From: DATEZO01 sp035255485
GTDB lineage: Bacteria; Pseudomonadota; Gammaproteobacteria; Burkholderiales; Burkholderiaceae_D
Length of the DNA: 50,507 bases
Assembly (NCBI GenBank): GCA_035255485.1
Contig: DATEZO010000030.1
Span: forward strand, 1 to 50,507
Direction: 5' to 3'
Of the stretch, positions 32,965 through 41,565 are shown piece by piece (position 1 is the first letter of the stretch; every line of letters begins with the position of its first letter). The notes under the pieces were generated by a model, which worked only from the letters and a program-made list of their open reading frames with translations, was not told the origin of the DNA and did not search any database. The translations under genes were made by a program, and so were the position numbers.

Positions 32965-34950
32965 ATGTTTTCGGCACTTGACCTGACCCTTTTATTGCTG
33001 GGCGCCGCTGTCCTGGGCGTGGTGGCGTTTCGCATGCTGCATTTGCCGCCGATGCTCGGTTACCTGGTGGCCGGCATCCTGATCGGGCCGTATGGAATCG
33101 GTTTGACGGAAGACAGCGAGACGATGCATCGGCTGGCTGAATTCGGTGTCGTGTTCCTGATGTTTTCTATCGGGCTGGAATTTTCGCTGCCGAAATTATC
33201 CGCGATGCGGCAAATCGTATTCGGCCTCGGCTTGGGGCAAGTGCTGCTCACGATAGGCGCCACCATGGTATTCGGCTGGGTGGTGGCAGATGTGGTGACG
33301 CAGCTTACCAATATCAGCTGGAAGGCGGCGTTCGCACTGGGCGGCGCGCTCTCGATGTCGTCTACTGCCATCGTGTCGAAGCTGCTGACCGAGCGACTGG
33401 AGTTGGAAAGCGAGCATGGCCGGCGCATCATGGGCATTCTGCTATTCCAGGATCTGGCACTGGTGCCGCTCCTGATCCTGGTGCCGGCGCTAGCGCGCCC
33501 GAGCGGCGATCTTGCGGCGGAGCTGGCATGGGCGGCCTTGAAGGCAATTTTCGTGCTGGTGTTGCTGCTGGTAATCGGCCAGAAACTGATTCGCGGCTGG
33601 TTCAGTATCGTCGTCAAGCGCCGCTCGCAGGAATTGTTCATGCTCAACCTGCTGCTGATCACGCTGGGCGCGGCCAGGATTACCGAGCTCGCTGGCCTGT
33701 CGCTGGCGCTGGGCGCATTCGTCGCCGGCATGCTGATCTCTGAAACCGAATACAAGCATCAAGTGGAAGAAGACATCAAGCCGTTCCGCGATGTGCTGCT
33801 AGGCCTGTTTTTCATCACGGTCGGCATGCTGCTCAACGTGCGTCTGGTGACCGTCTACTGGTGGCTGGTATTGCTGCTGCTGGCAGGGCCGGTACTGCTG
33901 AAATTCGGCCTGATTGCGATACTGGCGAAATTGTTCGGCGCCACCACCGGCATTGCGCTGCGTACCGGCCTGGCACTGGCGCAGGCCGGCGAATTCGGCT
34001 TCGTCCTGCTGAATCAGGCTGGCGGGCTGAAGATGATGGACCCGCTGATGATCCAGCTGATTCTCGCATCGATGGTGCTGTCGATGCTGGCGGCGCCCTT
34101 TATCATCGCCAAGTCCGATGCAATCGTGATGAAGCTGTCGGCCAATGAATGGATGATGCAATCGCTGGCACTGACGCAAATCGCGGCGCGCACCATGGCA
34201 ACCCAAAAGCATGTGATCATCGCCGGTTTCGGCCGCAGCGGACAGAATCTGGCAAAGCTGCTGGACGAGGAAAAAATTGCCTATCATGCACTCGACCTCG
34301 ATCCCGACCGGGTGCGCGAAGCGCAGGCGGCGGGCGCGAATGTGTCATATGGTGATGCGGCGCGACGCGAGAGCCTGGTCGCCGCCGGCATCCACCGTGC
34401 GGCGGCGCTGGTGATCAGCTATGCCGATACGTCGTCGGCATTGAAGGTATTGCATTTTGCGCATGAGCTGGCGCCTGCATTGCCGGTCATCGTGCGCAGC
34501 CATGATGATACCGATCTCGACAAATTGCGCGCGGCCGGTGCGGCCGAGGTAGTGCCGGAGGCGATCGAAGGCAGCCTGATGCTGGCGTCGCATGCGCTGG
34601 TCATGCTGGGCGTGCCGCTGCGGCGCGTGGTGCATCGGGTGCAGGCTGCCCGCGACGAGCGCTACGCATCGTTTCGCGGTTATTTCCATGGTGCCAGCGA
34701 TGCGCAGGAGGATGCCGAACATTTGCATGTACGGCTGCATTCAGTCACGCTACCGGAAGGCGCCAGGGCGATTGGCCAATCGCTGGCAATGCTGAGGCTG
34801 GCTGATGTCGGCGCGGAAGTCGCCACGTTGCGACGCGGCAAGATACGTATCGAAGTGATGCCGGATACGGTCTTGCATGCCGGCGATATCGTGGTGCTGC
34901 GTGGCGCCACCGATGGCGTGGCGCGCGCCGAAGACCGCCTGCTCAAATAA
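32965..34950 (+). CDS. monovalent cation:proton antiporter-2 family protein (KefB/C-like)
   Basis: This is a CPA2-type antiporter. The 661-aa product has about twelve membrane helices over residues 1-385 (early motif MLGYLVAGILIGPYGIGL, then SMSSTAIVSKLLTER and LLGLFFITVGMLLNVRL). A TrkA-N nucleotide-binding domain follows at about 412-530 (HVIIAGFGRSGQNLAKLLDEE) and a TrkA-C domain at about 575-655. The Rossmann GxGxxG is intact. It is divergent from kdsD. Family knowledge suggests K+ or Na+ efflux coupled to H+ entry; the exact ion and the symbol kefB or kefC cannot be settled. The ATG has no strong Shine-Dalgarno. Confidence 0.9.
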   Translation: MFSALDLTLLLLGAAVLGVVAFRMLHLPPMLGYLVAGILIGPYGIGLTEDSETMHRLAEFGVVFLMFSIGLEFSLPKLSAMRQIVFGLGLGQVLLTIGATMVFGWVVADVVTQLTNISWKAAFALGGALSMSSTAIVSKLLTERLELESEHGRRIMGILLFQDLALVPLLILVPALARPSGDLAAELAWAALKAIFVLVLLLVIGQKLIRGWFSIVVKRRSQELFMLNLLLITLGAARITELAGLSLALGAFVAGMLISETEYKHQVEEDIKPFRDVLLGLFFITVGMLLNVRLVTVYWWLVLLLLAGPVLLKFGLIAILAKLFGATTGIALRTGLALAQAGEFGFVLLNQAGGLKMMDPLMIQLILASMVLSMLAAPFIIAKSDAIVMKLSANEWMMQSLALTQIAARTMATQKHVIIAGFGRSGQNLAKLLDEEKIAYHALDLDPDRVREAQAAGANVSYGDAARRESLVAAGIHRAAALVISYADTSSALKVLHFAHELAPALPVIVRSHDDTDLDKLRAAGAAEVVPEAIEGSLMLASHALVMLGVPLRRVVHRVQAARDERYASFRGYFHGASDAQEDAEHLHVRLHSVTLPEGARAIGQSLAMLRLADVGAEVATLRRGKIRIEVMPDTVLHAGDIVVLRGATDGVARAEDRLLK

Positions 34951-35183
34951 ACCGGCATCAGATGTTGGAGGCTTGCCGTACTTCAGCCGGCATGATCTCC
35001 TTTGGCAGGCATTGGCTGGCATCGTCAGTGCTCTCGACCAAACCAGCATGGGAAAAACACGTCGCATGATGCGATAAAGCGCAAGACCGCCTTCCCCGTT
35101 CGTGAATGCCGATATGTCGCTACAATATTATCGATCAGAATAATCCGCGGCCCTCCAGCCTCTCTGCAAGAAAGAAATCTCCC

Positions 35184-36092
35184 ATGGAAGTGTTTCAGCG
35201 TATTGTCGGCATCATCCTGCCGGTGTTCATCATCATTGCACTCGGCTACGGTTATGCCCGCCTGCGTGGCGAGAGCGTCAAGTCCGACATGGGTGCGGTA
35301 AACCGCGTCAGCATGGATGTGCTATGTCCGTTGCTGGTATTTACCGCATTGGCAGGCAAGGATTTCGAGATTGCGCAAAACGGCGCGCTGATGCTGGCGG
35401 GTGTACTGATTTCGCTCGGCTCCGGCCTGCTGGCATGGCCGATGGCGCGCATGCTCGGCTACGATGTGCGCAGTTTCGTGCCGCCCATGATGTACAACAA
35501 TTGCGGCAACATGGGCTTGCCTCTGGCGGCATTGGCATTCGGCCCGGCCGGGTTGTCTTCCGCGGTGGCCTTGTTCATGGCATGCAACCTGGTGTATTTC
35601 ACGGCCGGCATCAAGATTCTCGAAGCCGGTCGTGGCAATCGCGGCGCTTCTTCGCTGAGATTCCTGGCCAGTCCCATGATGCTTGCCATGATGGCTGGCA
35701 TGACCTTTGCCGCACTCCATGTCGCGTTGCCGGCGCCCTTGCTGCTGGCCCTGAAAATGGCGGGTGACGCCTGCATTCCGATCATGCTGTTCGCGCTTGG
35801 CGTGCGCATGATCGATGTCAGCTTCAACAGTTGGCGCATCGGCTTGATCGGCGCGGTCGTGTGTCCGGTGGCGGGGCTTGCGGTGGCGTGGCTGCTGGAG
35901 GGGATGTTGGCATTGACGCCGGCCCAGCGCGGCCAGATGTATTTGTTCGCCGCACTGCCGCCGGCAGTGTTCTGCTTCATGGTGGCGGAGCAGTACCAGC
36001 AGGAGCCGGACAAGGTCGCATCGATTGTGCTGCTCGGCAATCTGGCGGCGCTGATCTTCGTGCCGGCCGGCCTGTGGATGGGGCTGCGCTGA
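35184..36092 (+). CDS. AEC family permease (auxin efflux carrier-like)
   Basis: This integral membrane transporter of 302 aa has about ten helices in two inverted halves. The family signature CPLLVFTALAGKDF follows the first helices, and MYNNCGNMGLPLAALAFG holds the conserved N-x-G-N-M-G-L-P. The ATG at 35184 is chosen over the longer frame because GCAAGAAAGAAA lies upstream and the family starts with the first membrane helix. A TACAAT box at 35121-35126 is a plausible -10. Substrates of AEC members include organic and amino acids; none can be assigned here. Confidence 0.88.
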   Translation: MEVFQRIVGIILPVFIIIALGYGYARLRGESVKSDMGAVNRVSMDVLCPLLVFTALAGKDFEIAQNGALMLAGVLISLGSGLLAWPMARMLGYDVRSFVPPMMYNNCGNMGLPLAALAFGPAGLSSAVALFMACNLVYFTAGIKILEAGRGNRGASSLRFLASPMMLAMMAGMTFAALHVALPAPLLLALKMAGDACIPIMLFALGVRMIDVSFNSWRIGLIGAVVCPVAGLAVAWLLEGMLALTPAQRGQMYLFAALPPAVFCFMVAEQYQQEPDKVASIVLLGNLAALIFVPAGLWMGLR

Positions 36093-36174
36093 CCCGCCAG
36101 CTTACAGTGCGCGGCGTGCAAGGGCCTTGCCGGAGGGGTTGCGGGCGGTTTTTGTACCCTTAATATACTGAGTT

Positions 36175-36235
36175 GTGTATTTTTAAACAGCCGCGAAAAT
36201 ACTCCGCATTTACAGTGAAATTTACGGATACTCCC
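36175..36235 (-). repeat. 61-nt dispersed element, copy C
   Basis: On the minus strand this copy starts GGGAGTAT and ends TTTAAAAATACAC, with GCGG at position 42, like copies A and B. The middle is more diverged. It occupies most of the 174-nt convergent spacer between the AEC permease gene and acyP, 31 nt beyond the acyP stop. Confidence 0.6.
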
Positions 36236-36266
36236 AGATAAGATCGAAAACCGCAAGCGAACCGGT

Positions 36267-36542
36267 TTACAGCGTTGGCAGCACGCGGAAATCCGCCGTG
36301 GCTTCATCATCCCCGGTTTCCGCCACAGTGACCCGATCGACGCGCGCGCCGGACGGCCCGCGCCGCGCCCAGGCGATAATCCGGTCAAGCGCCGCGGGGT
36401 CGCCGGCGACCAGTGCTTCCACCGCGCCATCGGCGCGATTGCGGACCCAGCCCGACAGCCGTAGTGCGCGCGCCTCTCTTTCAAACGATGCGCGATAGCC
36501 GACGCCTTGCACGATACCGGTAATCAGCAGATGTCTGGCCAC
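36267..36542 (-). CDS. acyP: acylphosphatase
   Basis: This small enzyme hydrolyses acyl phosphates. The 91-aa product shows the signature GIVQGVGYRASFEREA with the catalytic Arg, and LSGWVRNRADGAVEA with the catalytic Asn. The start is taken as the GTG at 36542 (MARHLLITG, the normal family beginning), which has AGGA 9 nt upstream; a TTG at 36560 would add six atypical residues. It lies directly downstream of uvrA on the same strand. Confidence 0.92.
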   Translation of the reverse strand: MARHLLITGIVQGVGYRASFEREARALRLSGWVRNRADGAVEALVAGDPAALDRIIAWARRGPSGARVDRVTVAETGDDEATADFRVLPTL

Positions 36543-36560
36543 GGTGAAGTTTCCTGGCAA

Positions 36561-39416
36561 TCAGCCGCGATTGCCCAGCATCGGTGCCAGGTATTTTCCG
36601 GTCACGCTGGCCGGGTTGTCCGCGATGTCTTCCGGCGTGCCGGTCGCAATGATCAGACCGCCACCGGCACCGCCTTCCGGGCCGAGATCGATGATCCAGT
36701 CCGCCGTCTTGATGACGTCCAGATTGTGCTCGATGATCACCACGGTATTGCCCTGGTCGCGCAGCCGATGGATCACTTTCAGCAACAAATCGATGTCGTG
36801 GAAATGCAGGCCGGTGGTCGGCTCGTCCAGGATATAGAGTGTGCGGCCGGTGTCGCGCTTGGATAGTTCCAGCGAGAGCTTGACGCGCTGTGCTTCGCCG
36901 CCGGACAGCGTGGTTGCGCTTTGCCCGAGGCGGATATAGCCGAGGCCGACATCGAGCAGCGTTTGCAGCTTGCGCGCGACCACCGGTACCGGCTTGAAGA
37001 ATTCATGCGCTTCCTCGACCGTCATTTCCAGCACCTGATGGATGTTCTTGCCCTTGTACTGCACTTCCAGTGTTTCGCGGTTGTAGCGTTTGCCGTGGCA
37101 GACGTCGCATGGCACATACACATCCGGCAGGAAATGCATCTCGACTTTCAATACGCCATCGCCCTGGCAAGCCTCGCAGCGGCCACCCTTGACATTGAAT
37201 GAAAAACGGCCGGCGCTATAGCCGCGCTCCCTGGCGGTCGGCACCGTCGCAAACAGGTCACGGATCGGCGTAAAAAGGCCGGTGTAGGTGGCTGGATTCG
37301 AGCGCGGCGTGCGGCCGATCGGTGCCTGGTCGACCGAGATCACCTTGTCGAAATGCTCCAGCCCGGCAATCGATTCATATGCCGCGGGCTCCGCCTGCGA
37401 GCCGTACAGATGCCGTGACGTTGCGTGATACAGCGTGTCGTTGACCAGCGTCGATTTGCCCGAACCAGAGACGCCGGTGACGCAGGTCAACAGGCCGACC
37501 GGCAGATCAAGCGTGGCGTTCTTCAAATTATTGCCGTTGGCGCCGGTGATCACCAATTGCCGTTCCGGATCGGCCGGCGTGCGCTGCTTCGGAGTGGCAA
37601 TGGACAGCGCGCCGTTCAGATATTTCGCGGTCAGCGATTTCTTGCTTTTCAGGATTGCTTCCAGCGTCCCCTGGGCGATGACTTCGCCGCCATGTACGCC
37701 TGCGCCAATGCCCATGTCGACGATGAAGTCGGCGCAGCGGATCGCATCCTCGTCATGCTCGACCACCAGCACGCTGTTGCCGATGTCGCGCAAATGCTTG
37801 AGCGTCTGAATCAGCCGATCGTTGTCACGCTGATGCAGGCCGATCGATGGTTCGTCCAGCACATACATTACGCCGGTCAGGCCGGAGCCGATCTGTGACG
37901 CCAGCCGGATGCGTTGCGCCTCGCCGCCGGATAGCGTGTCGGCGCTACGCTCCAGCGACAGATAGTCGAGGCCGACATTGTTCAGGAACTTCAGGCGCGA
38001 CACGATTTCCTTGATGATACGATCGGCAATGTCGCGCTTGGCGCCGGTCAATTTCAGATTTTCAAAAAACGCCAGCGTATCGCGCAGCGGTGTCGCGGCA
38101 ACTTCGTAAATCGCGCGTTGCTGGCGGCCGGCACCGACTTTTACGAAGCGCGCTTCGATCCGCAGTCGCGCGCCCTGGCACGATGGGCACTCCTTCTTGT
38201 TGATGAATTTGGCGAGTTCTTCCTTGACTGCCATCGAATCGGTTTCGCGGTAGCGCCGCTGCAGGTTGTTGACCACGCCTTCGAACGTGTGCTCGCGAAT
38301 CACGGCGCGACCGCGCTCGTTGATATAGCTGAACGGGATCGTCTGGCGGCCGGAGCCATACAGCACCGCCTGCCGCGATTTTTCCGACAGCGTCTCGAAC
38401 GGCGCATCGATGTCGAAGCCGTAGAATTCCGCCAGGTTCGACAGCATCTGAAAATAGAACTGGTTGCGCCGGTCCCAGCCTTTTACTGCGCCGGAGGCCA
38501 GTGACAGGTTCGGGAAGGCGACGATGCGTTTCGGATCGAAAAACTCGATATGGCCAAGGCCGTCGCATTCCGGACAGGCGCCCATCGGATTATTGAACGA
38601 GAACAGGCGCGGCTCCAGTTCCTGCAGCGCATAGCCGCAGGTCGGGCAGGCGAACTTGTTGGAAAACAGATGCTCGGTGCCAGAGTCCATTTCCAGCGCG
38701 ATGGCGCGGCCCTCGGCCAGTCGCAGCGCAGTCTCGAAACTTTCCGCCAGTCGCTGCTTGATGTCGGATTTGACCTTGAGGCGATCGATCACGACATCGA
38801 TCGTATGTTTTTCGGTTTTCTTCAGCTTGGGCAAATCGTCGACTTCGTAAATCCGCGCGGCGTGCGTGCCGCTCTGGATGCGAAACCGCACAAACCCCTG
38901 GGCCTGCATCTGCTCGAACAGATCGACGTGCTCGCCCTTGCGATTGGCGACCACCGGCGCCAGGATCATCAGCTTCGTGTCTTCCGGCATGGCCAGTACC
39001 GCATCCACCATCTGCGACACCGATTGCGCCGCCAGCGGATTTTCCGGGTGATCGGGGCAATAGGGCGTGCCGACGCGCGCATACAGCAGGCGCAGGTAAT
39101 CGTGGATCTCAGTTACGGTGCCGACCGTCGAGCGCGGGTTGTGCGAGGTCGCTTTCTGCTCGATCGAGATCGCCGGAGACAGTCCCTCGATCAGGTCCAC
39201 GTCCGGCTTTTCCATCAATTGGAGAAACTGGCGCGCATAGGCCGACAACGACTCCACATAGCGGCGCTGGCCTTCCGCATACAGCGTGTCGAATGCGAGC
39301 GACGATTTGCCGGAGCCGGACAGACCGGTTATCACGACCAGCTTATTGCGCGGCAGATCCAGATTGATATTCTTGAGGTTGTGCGTACGCGCACCCCGGA
39401 TGCGGATTTCTTCCAT
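36561..39416 (-). CDS. uvrA: excinuclease ABC subunit A (UvrA)
   Basis: UvrA is the damage-sensing ATPase of nucleotide excision repair. The 951-aa product has two ABC modules: Walker A GLSGSGKSSLAFDTL and GVSGSGKSTLVNDTL, signature LSGGEAQR twice, and Walker B VLDEPSIGLHQRDND and ILDEPTTGLHFHDI. It also has zinc modules CPTCGYAL…CPECDG and CEACQGDG…CDVCHGKRY. The length is close to the E. coli protein. An MFS gene is divergent upstream and acyP follows 18 nt downstream. Confidence 0.96.
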   Translation of the reverse strand: MEEIRIRGARTHNLKNINLDLPRNKLVVITGLSGSGKSSLAFDTLYAEGQRRYVESLSAYARQFLQLMEKPDVDLIEGLSPAISIEQKATSHNPRSTVGTVTEIHDYLRLLYARVGTPYCPDHPENPLAAQSVSQMVDAVLAMPEDTKLMILAPVVANRKGEHVDLFEQMQAQGFVRFRIQSGTHAARIYEVDDLPKLKKTEKHTIDVVIDRLKVKSDIKQRLAESFETALRLAEGRAIALEMDSGTEHLFSNKFACPTCGYALQELEPRLFSFNNPMGACPECDGLGHIEFFDPKRIVAFPNLSLASGAVKGWDRRNQFYFQMLSNLAEFYGFDIDAPFETLSEKSRQAVLYGSGRQTIPFSYINERGRAVIREHTFEGVVNNLQRRYRETDSMAVKEELAKFINKKECPSCQGARLRIEARFVKVGAGRQQRAIYEVAATPLRDTLAFFENLKLTGAKRDIADRIIKEIVSRLKFLNNVGLDYLSLERSADTLSGGEAQRIRLASQIGSGLTGVMYVLDEPSIGLHQRDNDRLIQTLKHLRDIGNSVLVVEHDEDAIRCADFIVDMGIGAGVHGGEVIAQGTLEAILKSKKSLTAKYLNGALSIATPKQRTPADPERQLVITGANGNNLKNATLDLPVGLLTCVTGVSGSGKSTLVNDTLYHATSRHLYGSQAEPAAYESIAGLEHFDKVISVDQAPIGRTPRSNPATYTGLFTPIRDLFATVPTARERGYSAGRFSFNVKGGRCEACQGDGVLKVEMHFLPDVYVPCDVCHGKRYNRETLEVQYKGKNIHQVLEMTVEEAHEFFKPVPVVARKLQTLLDVGLGYIRLGQSATTLSGGEAQRVKLSLELSKRDTGRTLYILDEPTTGLHFHDIDLLLKVIHRLRDQGNTVVIIEHNLDVIKTADWIIDLGPEGGAGGGLIIATGTPEDIADNPASVTGKYLAPMLGNRG

Positions 39417-39488
39417 GTACTTTTCGTTGTAGGCTGCGCTGGCGCCCCTTTGTCAAGTGGCACGCAAGCTAAAATGGATCAACCTGAT

Positions 39489-39518
39489 ACTATAACGGGT
39501 TTTAATGCCTGCCGTAAA
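39489..39518 (-). promoter_or_regulatory. candidate promoter of uvrA
   Basis: On the minus strand TTTACG (39513-39518) and TATAGT (39489-39494) are separated by 18 nt, about 70 nt before the uvrA ATG. No CTGT-N8-ACAG SOS box was seen nearby. Confidence 0.4.
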
Positions 39519-39545
39519 AGCGGGCCTGCTCACCGATTGATATCG

Positions 39546-40775
39546 ATGTCCTCTTCCGTCTCCATTGAACCAACAAGTGGCATGACGCGCACCGAAATCC
39601 GGGCCAGTGTCTCTCTGGCATCGATCTTTGCGCTGCGCATGCTGGGTCTATTCCTGATCCTGCCGGTATTCGCGGTGCATGCGAAAACCCTGCCTGGCGG
39701 CGAAAGCGCCACGCTGGTCGGCCTGGCGATGGGTATTTACGGATTGGCGCAAGCGTTCGGGCAACTGCCTTTCGGCATCGCATCCGATAAATACGGGCGC
39801 AAACCGGTGATTGTCGCAGGGTTGGTTGTTTTTGCCCTTGGGTCGTTTATTGCTGCAGCAGCAACTAATATCCATTGGGTCATCGTTGGTCGCGCAGTGC
39901 AGGGGGCTGGCGCAATTTCAGCGGCGGTCAGCGCATTCATTGCCGATGCAACGCGCGATGAGCATCGGACCAAGGCCATGGCCATGGTCGGCGGCTCAAT
40001 CGGGATCACGTTTGCGATTTCCCTGATTGGTGCGCCGGTGCTGTATCGCTGGATCGGCATGGGTGGGATTTTCACGCTGACTGGGGTATTGGCAATCGGC
40101 GCAATTCTGATTGTATTGTTCGTGGTGCCTGACGCACCTGTAGTCAAGGCCCAGGCTCCAGCGTTTGGCAAAATCCTGAAGAACCGCGAATTGATGCGGC
40201 TGAACTACGGCGTATTTGCGCTGCATTTGACGCAGATTGCGGTATTTGTCGTGGTGCCGGGCGCGATTGTCCAGTATGTCGGCGTCCCGCTCGAGCAGCA
40301 CTGGGAAATCTATTTGCCGGTTGTGCTGGGGTCATTTATCCTGATGCTGCCGCCAGTATTCATTGGTGAGAAACGCGGCCAAATGAAGCAGGTTTTTGTC
40401 GGCGCAATTGCGCTGCTGCTGTTGGTGCAGCTCGGTATGTGGCTGTTTCTATCGCAGTTGACTGGACACGGAGCTATCCTGATCGGCTTGCTATTGGCTT
40501 TTTTTGTGGCATTCAATATTCTGGAAGCAAGCCAGCCATCGCTGGTATCGCGTATGGCGCCGCCGGCAGCAAAAGGCGCGGCGCTCGGTGTCTACAATAC
40601 GCTGCAATCGCTGGGATTGTTTTTTGGCGGCGCAATAGGGGGCTGGTTGAAGCAGCATGTTGGCGCATCTTCCGTATTCATCATGGGCGCGGTGCTGACC
40701 ATTGGCTGGCTTATAATTGCAATCGGCATGAAAAATCTGCCGCGCCGCGGCAAAGCAGAAGCTGCTATCGACTAG
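39546..40775 (+). CDS. MFS transporter
   Basis: This is a major facilitator with about twelve membrane helices. The product (409 aa from the ATG at 39546) has the loop 2-3 motif FGIASDKYGRKPVI (GxxxDxxGRR-type motif A) and the antiporter-like GRAVQGAGAISAAVSAFIAD. It resembles the YajR/TetA-like drug:H+ antiporter group by general pattern, but the substrate is unknown. The frame is open about 1 kb upstream only because it is antisense to uvrA; an ATG at 39582 (MTRTEIRAS) is an alternative start. It lies between divergent uvrA and downstream ssb. Confidence 0.86.
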   Translation: MSSSVSIEPTSGMTRTEIRASVSLASIFALRMLGLFLILPVFAVHAKTLPGGESATLVGLAMGIYGLAQAFGQLPFGIASDKYGRKPVIVAGLVVFALGSFIAAAATNIHWVIVGRAVQGAGAISAAVSAFIADATRDEHRTKAMAMVGGSIGITFAISLIGAPVLYRWIGMGGIFTLTGVLAIGAILIVLFVVPDAPVVKAQAPAFGKILKNRELMRLNYGVFALHLTQIAVFVVVPGAIVQYVGVPLEQHWEIYLPVVLGSFILMLPPVFIGEKRGQMKQVFVGAIALLLLVQLGMWLFLSQLTGHGAILIGLLLAFFVAFNILEASQPSLVSRMAPPAAKGAALGVYNTLQSLGLFFGGAIGGWLKQHVGASSVFIMGAVLTIGWLIIAIGMKNLPRRGKAEAAID

Positions 40776-40811
40776 CGCACCTCAAGAATCATTTGGAAAG
40801 AAAGTTAATTT

Positions 40812-41285
40812 ATGGCATCCGTGAACAAAGTCATCATTGTCGGCAATCTGGGCCGCGATCCTGAAACCCGTTACATGACAAACGGCGAGGCGGTGACCAA
40901 TATCGCGGTTGCCACGACCGAAAGCTGGAAGGATAAGCAATCCGGCGAAAAGAAGGAATTGACAGAGTGGCACCGCATCACCTTTTATCGCAAGCTGGCT
41001 GAAATCGCCAGCCAGTATCTGAAAAAGGGCTCGCAAGTCTACATCGAGGGCAAGCTGCAGACCCGCAAGTGGACCGACAAGGAAGGTGTTGAGCGCTACA
41101 CGACGGAAATCATTGCCGATACCATGCAAATGCTGGGCAGTCGCCAGGGTATGGGCGGCAATGCGCCGATGGACGATGATTACGGCAATGCGCCCGCGCC
41201 GCGCCAAAATGCAGCCGCACCGCGTCCGGCTGCCAAGCCCGCGTCGAACTTCAACAACATGGATGATGACGATATTCCATTCTGA
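40812..41285 (+). CDS. ssb: single-stranded DNA-binding protein
   Basis: SSB coats single-stranded DNA in replication and repair. The 157-aa product has an OB-fold (residues 1-110: MASVNKVIIVGNLGRDPETRY, WHRITFYRKLAEIASQYLKKGS, IIADTMQML), a Pro/Ala/Asn-rich linker and the conserved acidic tail DDDDIPF that recruits partner proteins. GAAAGAAAG precedes the ATG. A hairpin terminator follows. The nearby uvrA is separated by the MFS gene, unlike the direct uvrA/ssb pair of enterobacteria. Confidence 0.96.
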   Translation: MASVNKVIIVGNLGRDPETRYMTNGEAVTNIAVATTESWKDKQSGEKKELTEWHRITFYRKLAEIASQYLKKGSQVYIEGKLQTRKWTDKEGVERYTTEIIADTMQMLGSRQGMGGNAPMDDDYGNAPAPRQNAAAPRPAAKPASNFNNMDDDDIPF

Positions 41286-41318
41286 TTCCCGGTAAATCAA
41301 TTTGCTCCGTATCAAGCC

Positions 41319-41349
41319 AATGCCGTTCAATTAAAAACTGAACGGCATT
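41319..41349 (+). terminator. rho-independent terminator after ssb
   Basis: An 11-bp perfect stem AATGCCGTTCA/TGAACGGCATT with a 9-nt loop is followed by TCTGTTTG, 33 nt after the ssb stop. Confidence 0.8.
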
Positions 41350-41402
41350 TCTGTTTGATAGCCACCATTTGGCATCCGGATTATCGAAGTCCGGCATACA
41401 TA

Positions 41403-41430
41403 TTGACATATAGGAATTTCAGAGTAAATT
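41403..41430 (+). promoter_or_regulatory. candidate promoter of the GGDEF/EAL gene
   Basis: A perfect TTGACA (41403-41408) is followed after 16 nt by TAAATT (41425-41430) in very AT-rich DNA. It would leave a leader of about 130 nt. Confidence 0.45.
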
Positions 41431-41459
41431 TCTGTATTAAATTTTGTTAAATTTGTTAA

Positions 41460-41503
41460 TATTGCACTTCGGCAATAATGTTGCATGCTATTTCAAAAGC
41501 ATG
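41460..41503 (+). promoter_or_regulatory. two hairpins in the leader of the GGDEF/EAL gene
   Basis: TATTGC/GCAATA (loop ACTTCG, 41460-41477) and CATGCT/AGCATG (8-nt loop, 41484-41503) lie in the leader. No match to the conserved core of known c-di-GMP riboswitches was seen. Their function is unknown. Confidence 0.35.
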
Positions 41504-41565
41504 TTGAACATCTGTTTGCAAAAACATTTTTATAGCCTGAATAAAACGACAACAAGCTATTCCCC

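Noticed and set aside
36165..36190. CTG…ACAG spacing near copy C considered as a LexA site
   Set aside because: The spacing is wrong and the site lies at the 3' side of acyP, far from the uvrA start.
39417..39545. LexA (SOS) box upstream of uvrA
   Set aside because: No CTGT-N8-ACAG or close variant was seen by eye.
41403..41565. Possible c-di-GMP riboswitch before the GGDEF/EAL gene
   Set aside because: Two hairpins exist, but the conserved core sequence of known c-di-GMP riboswitches was not found.
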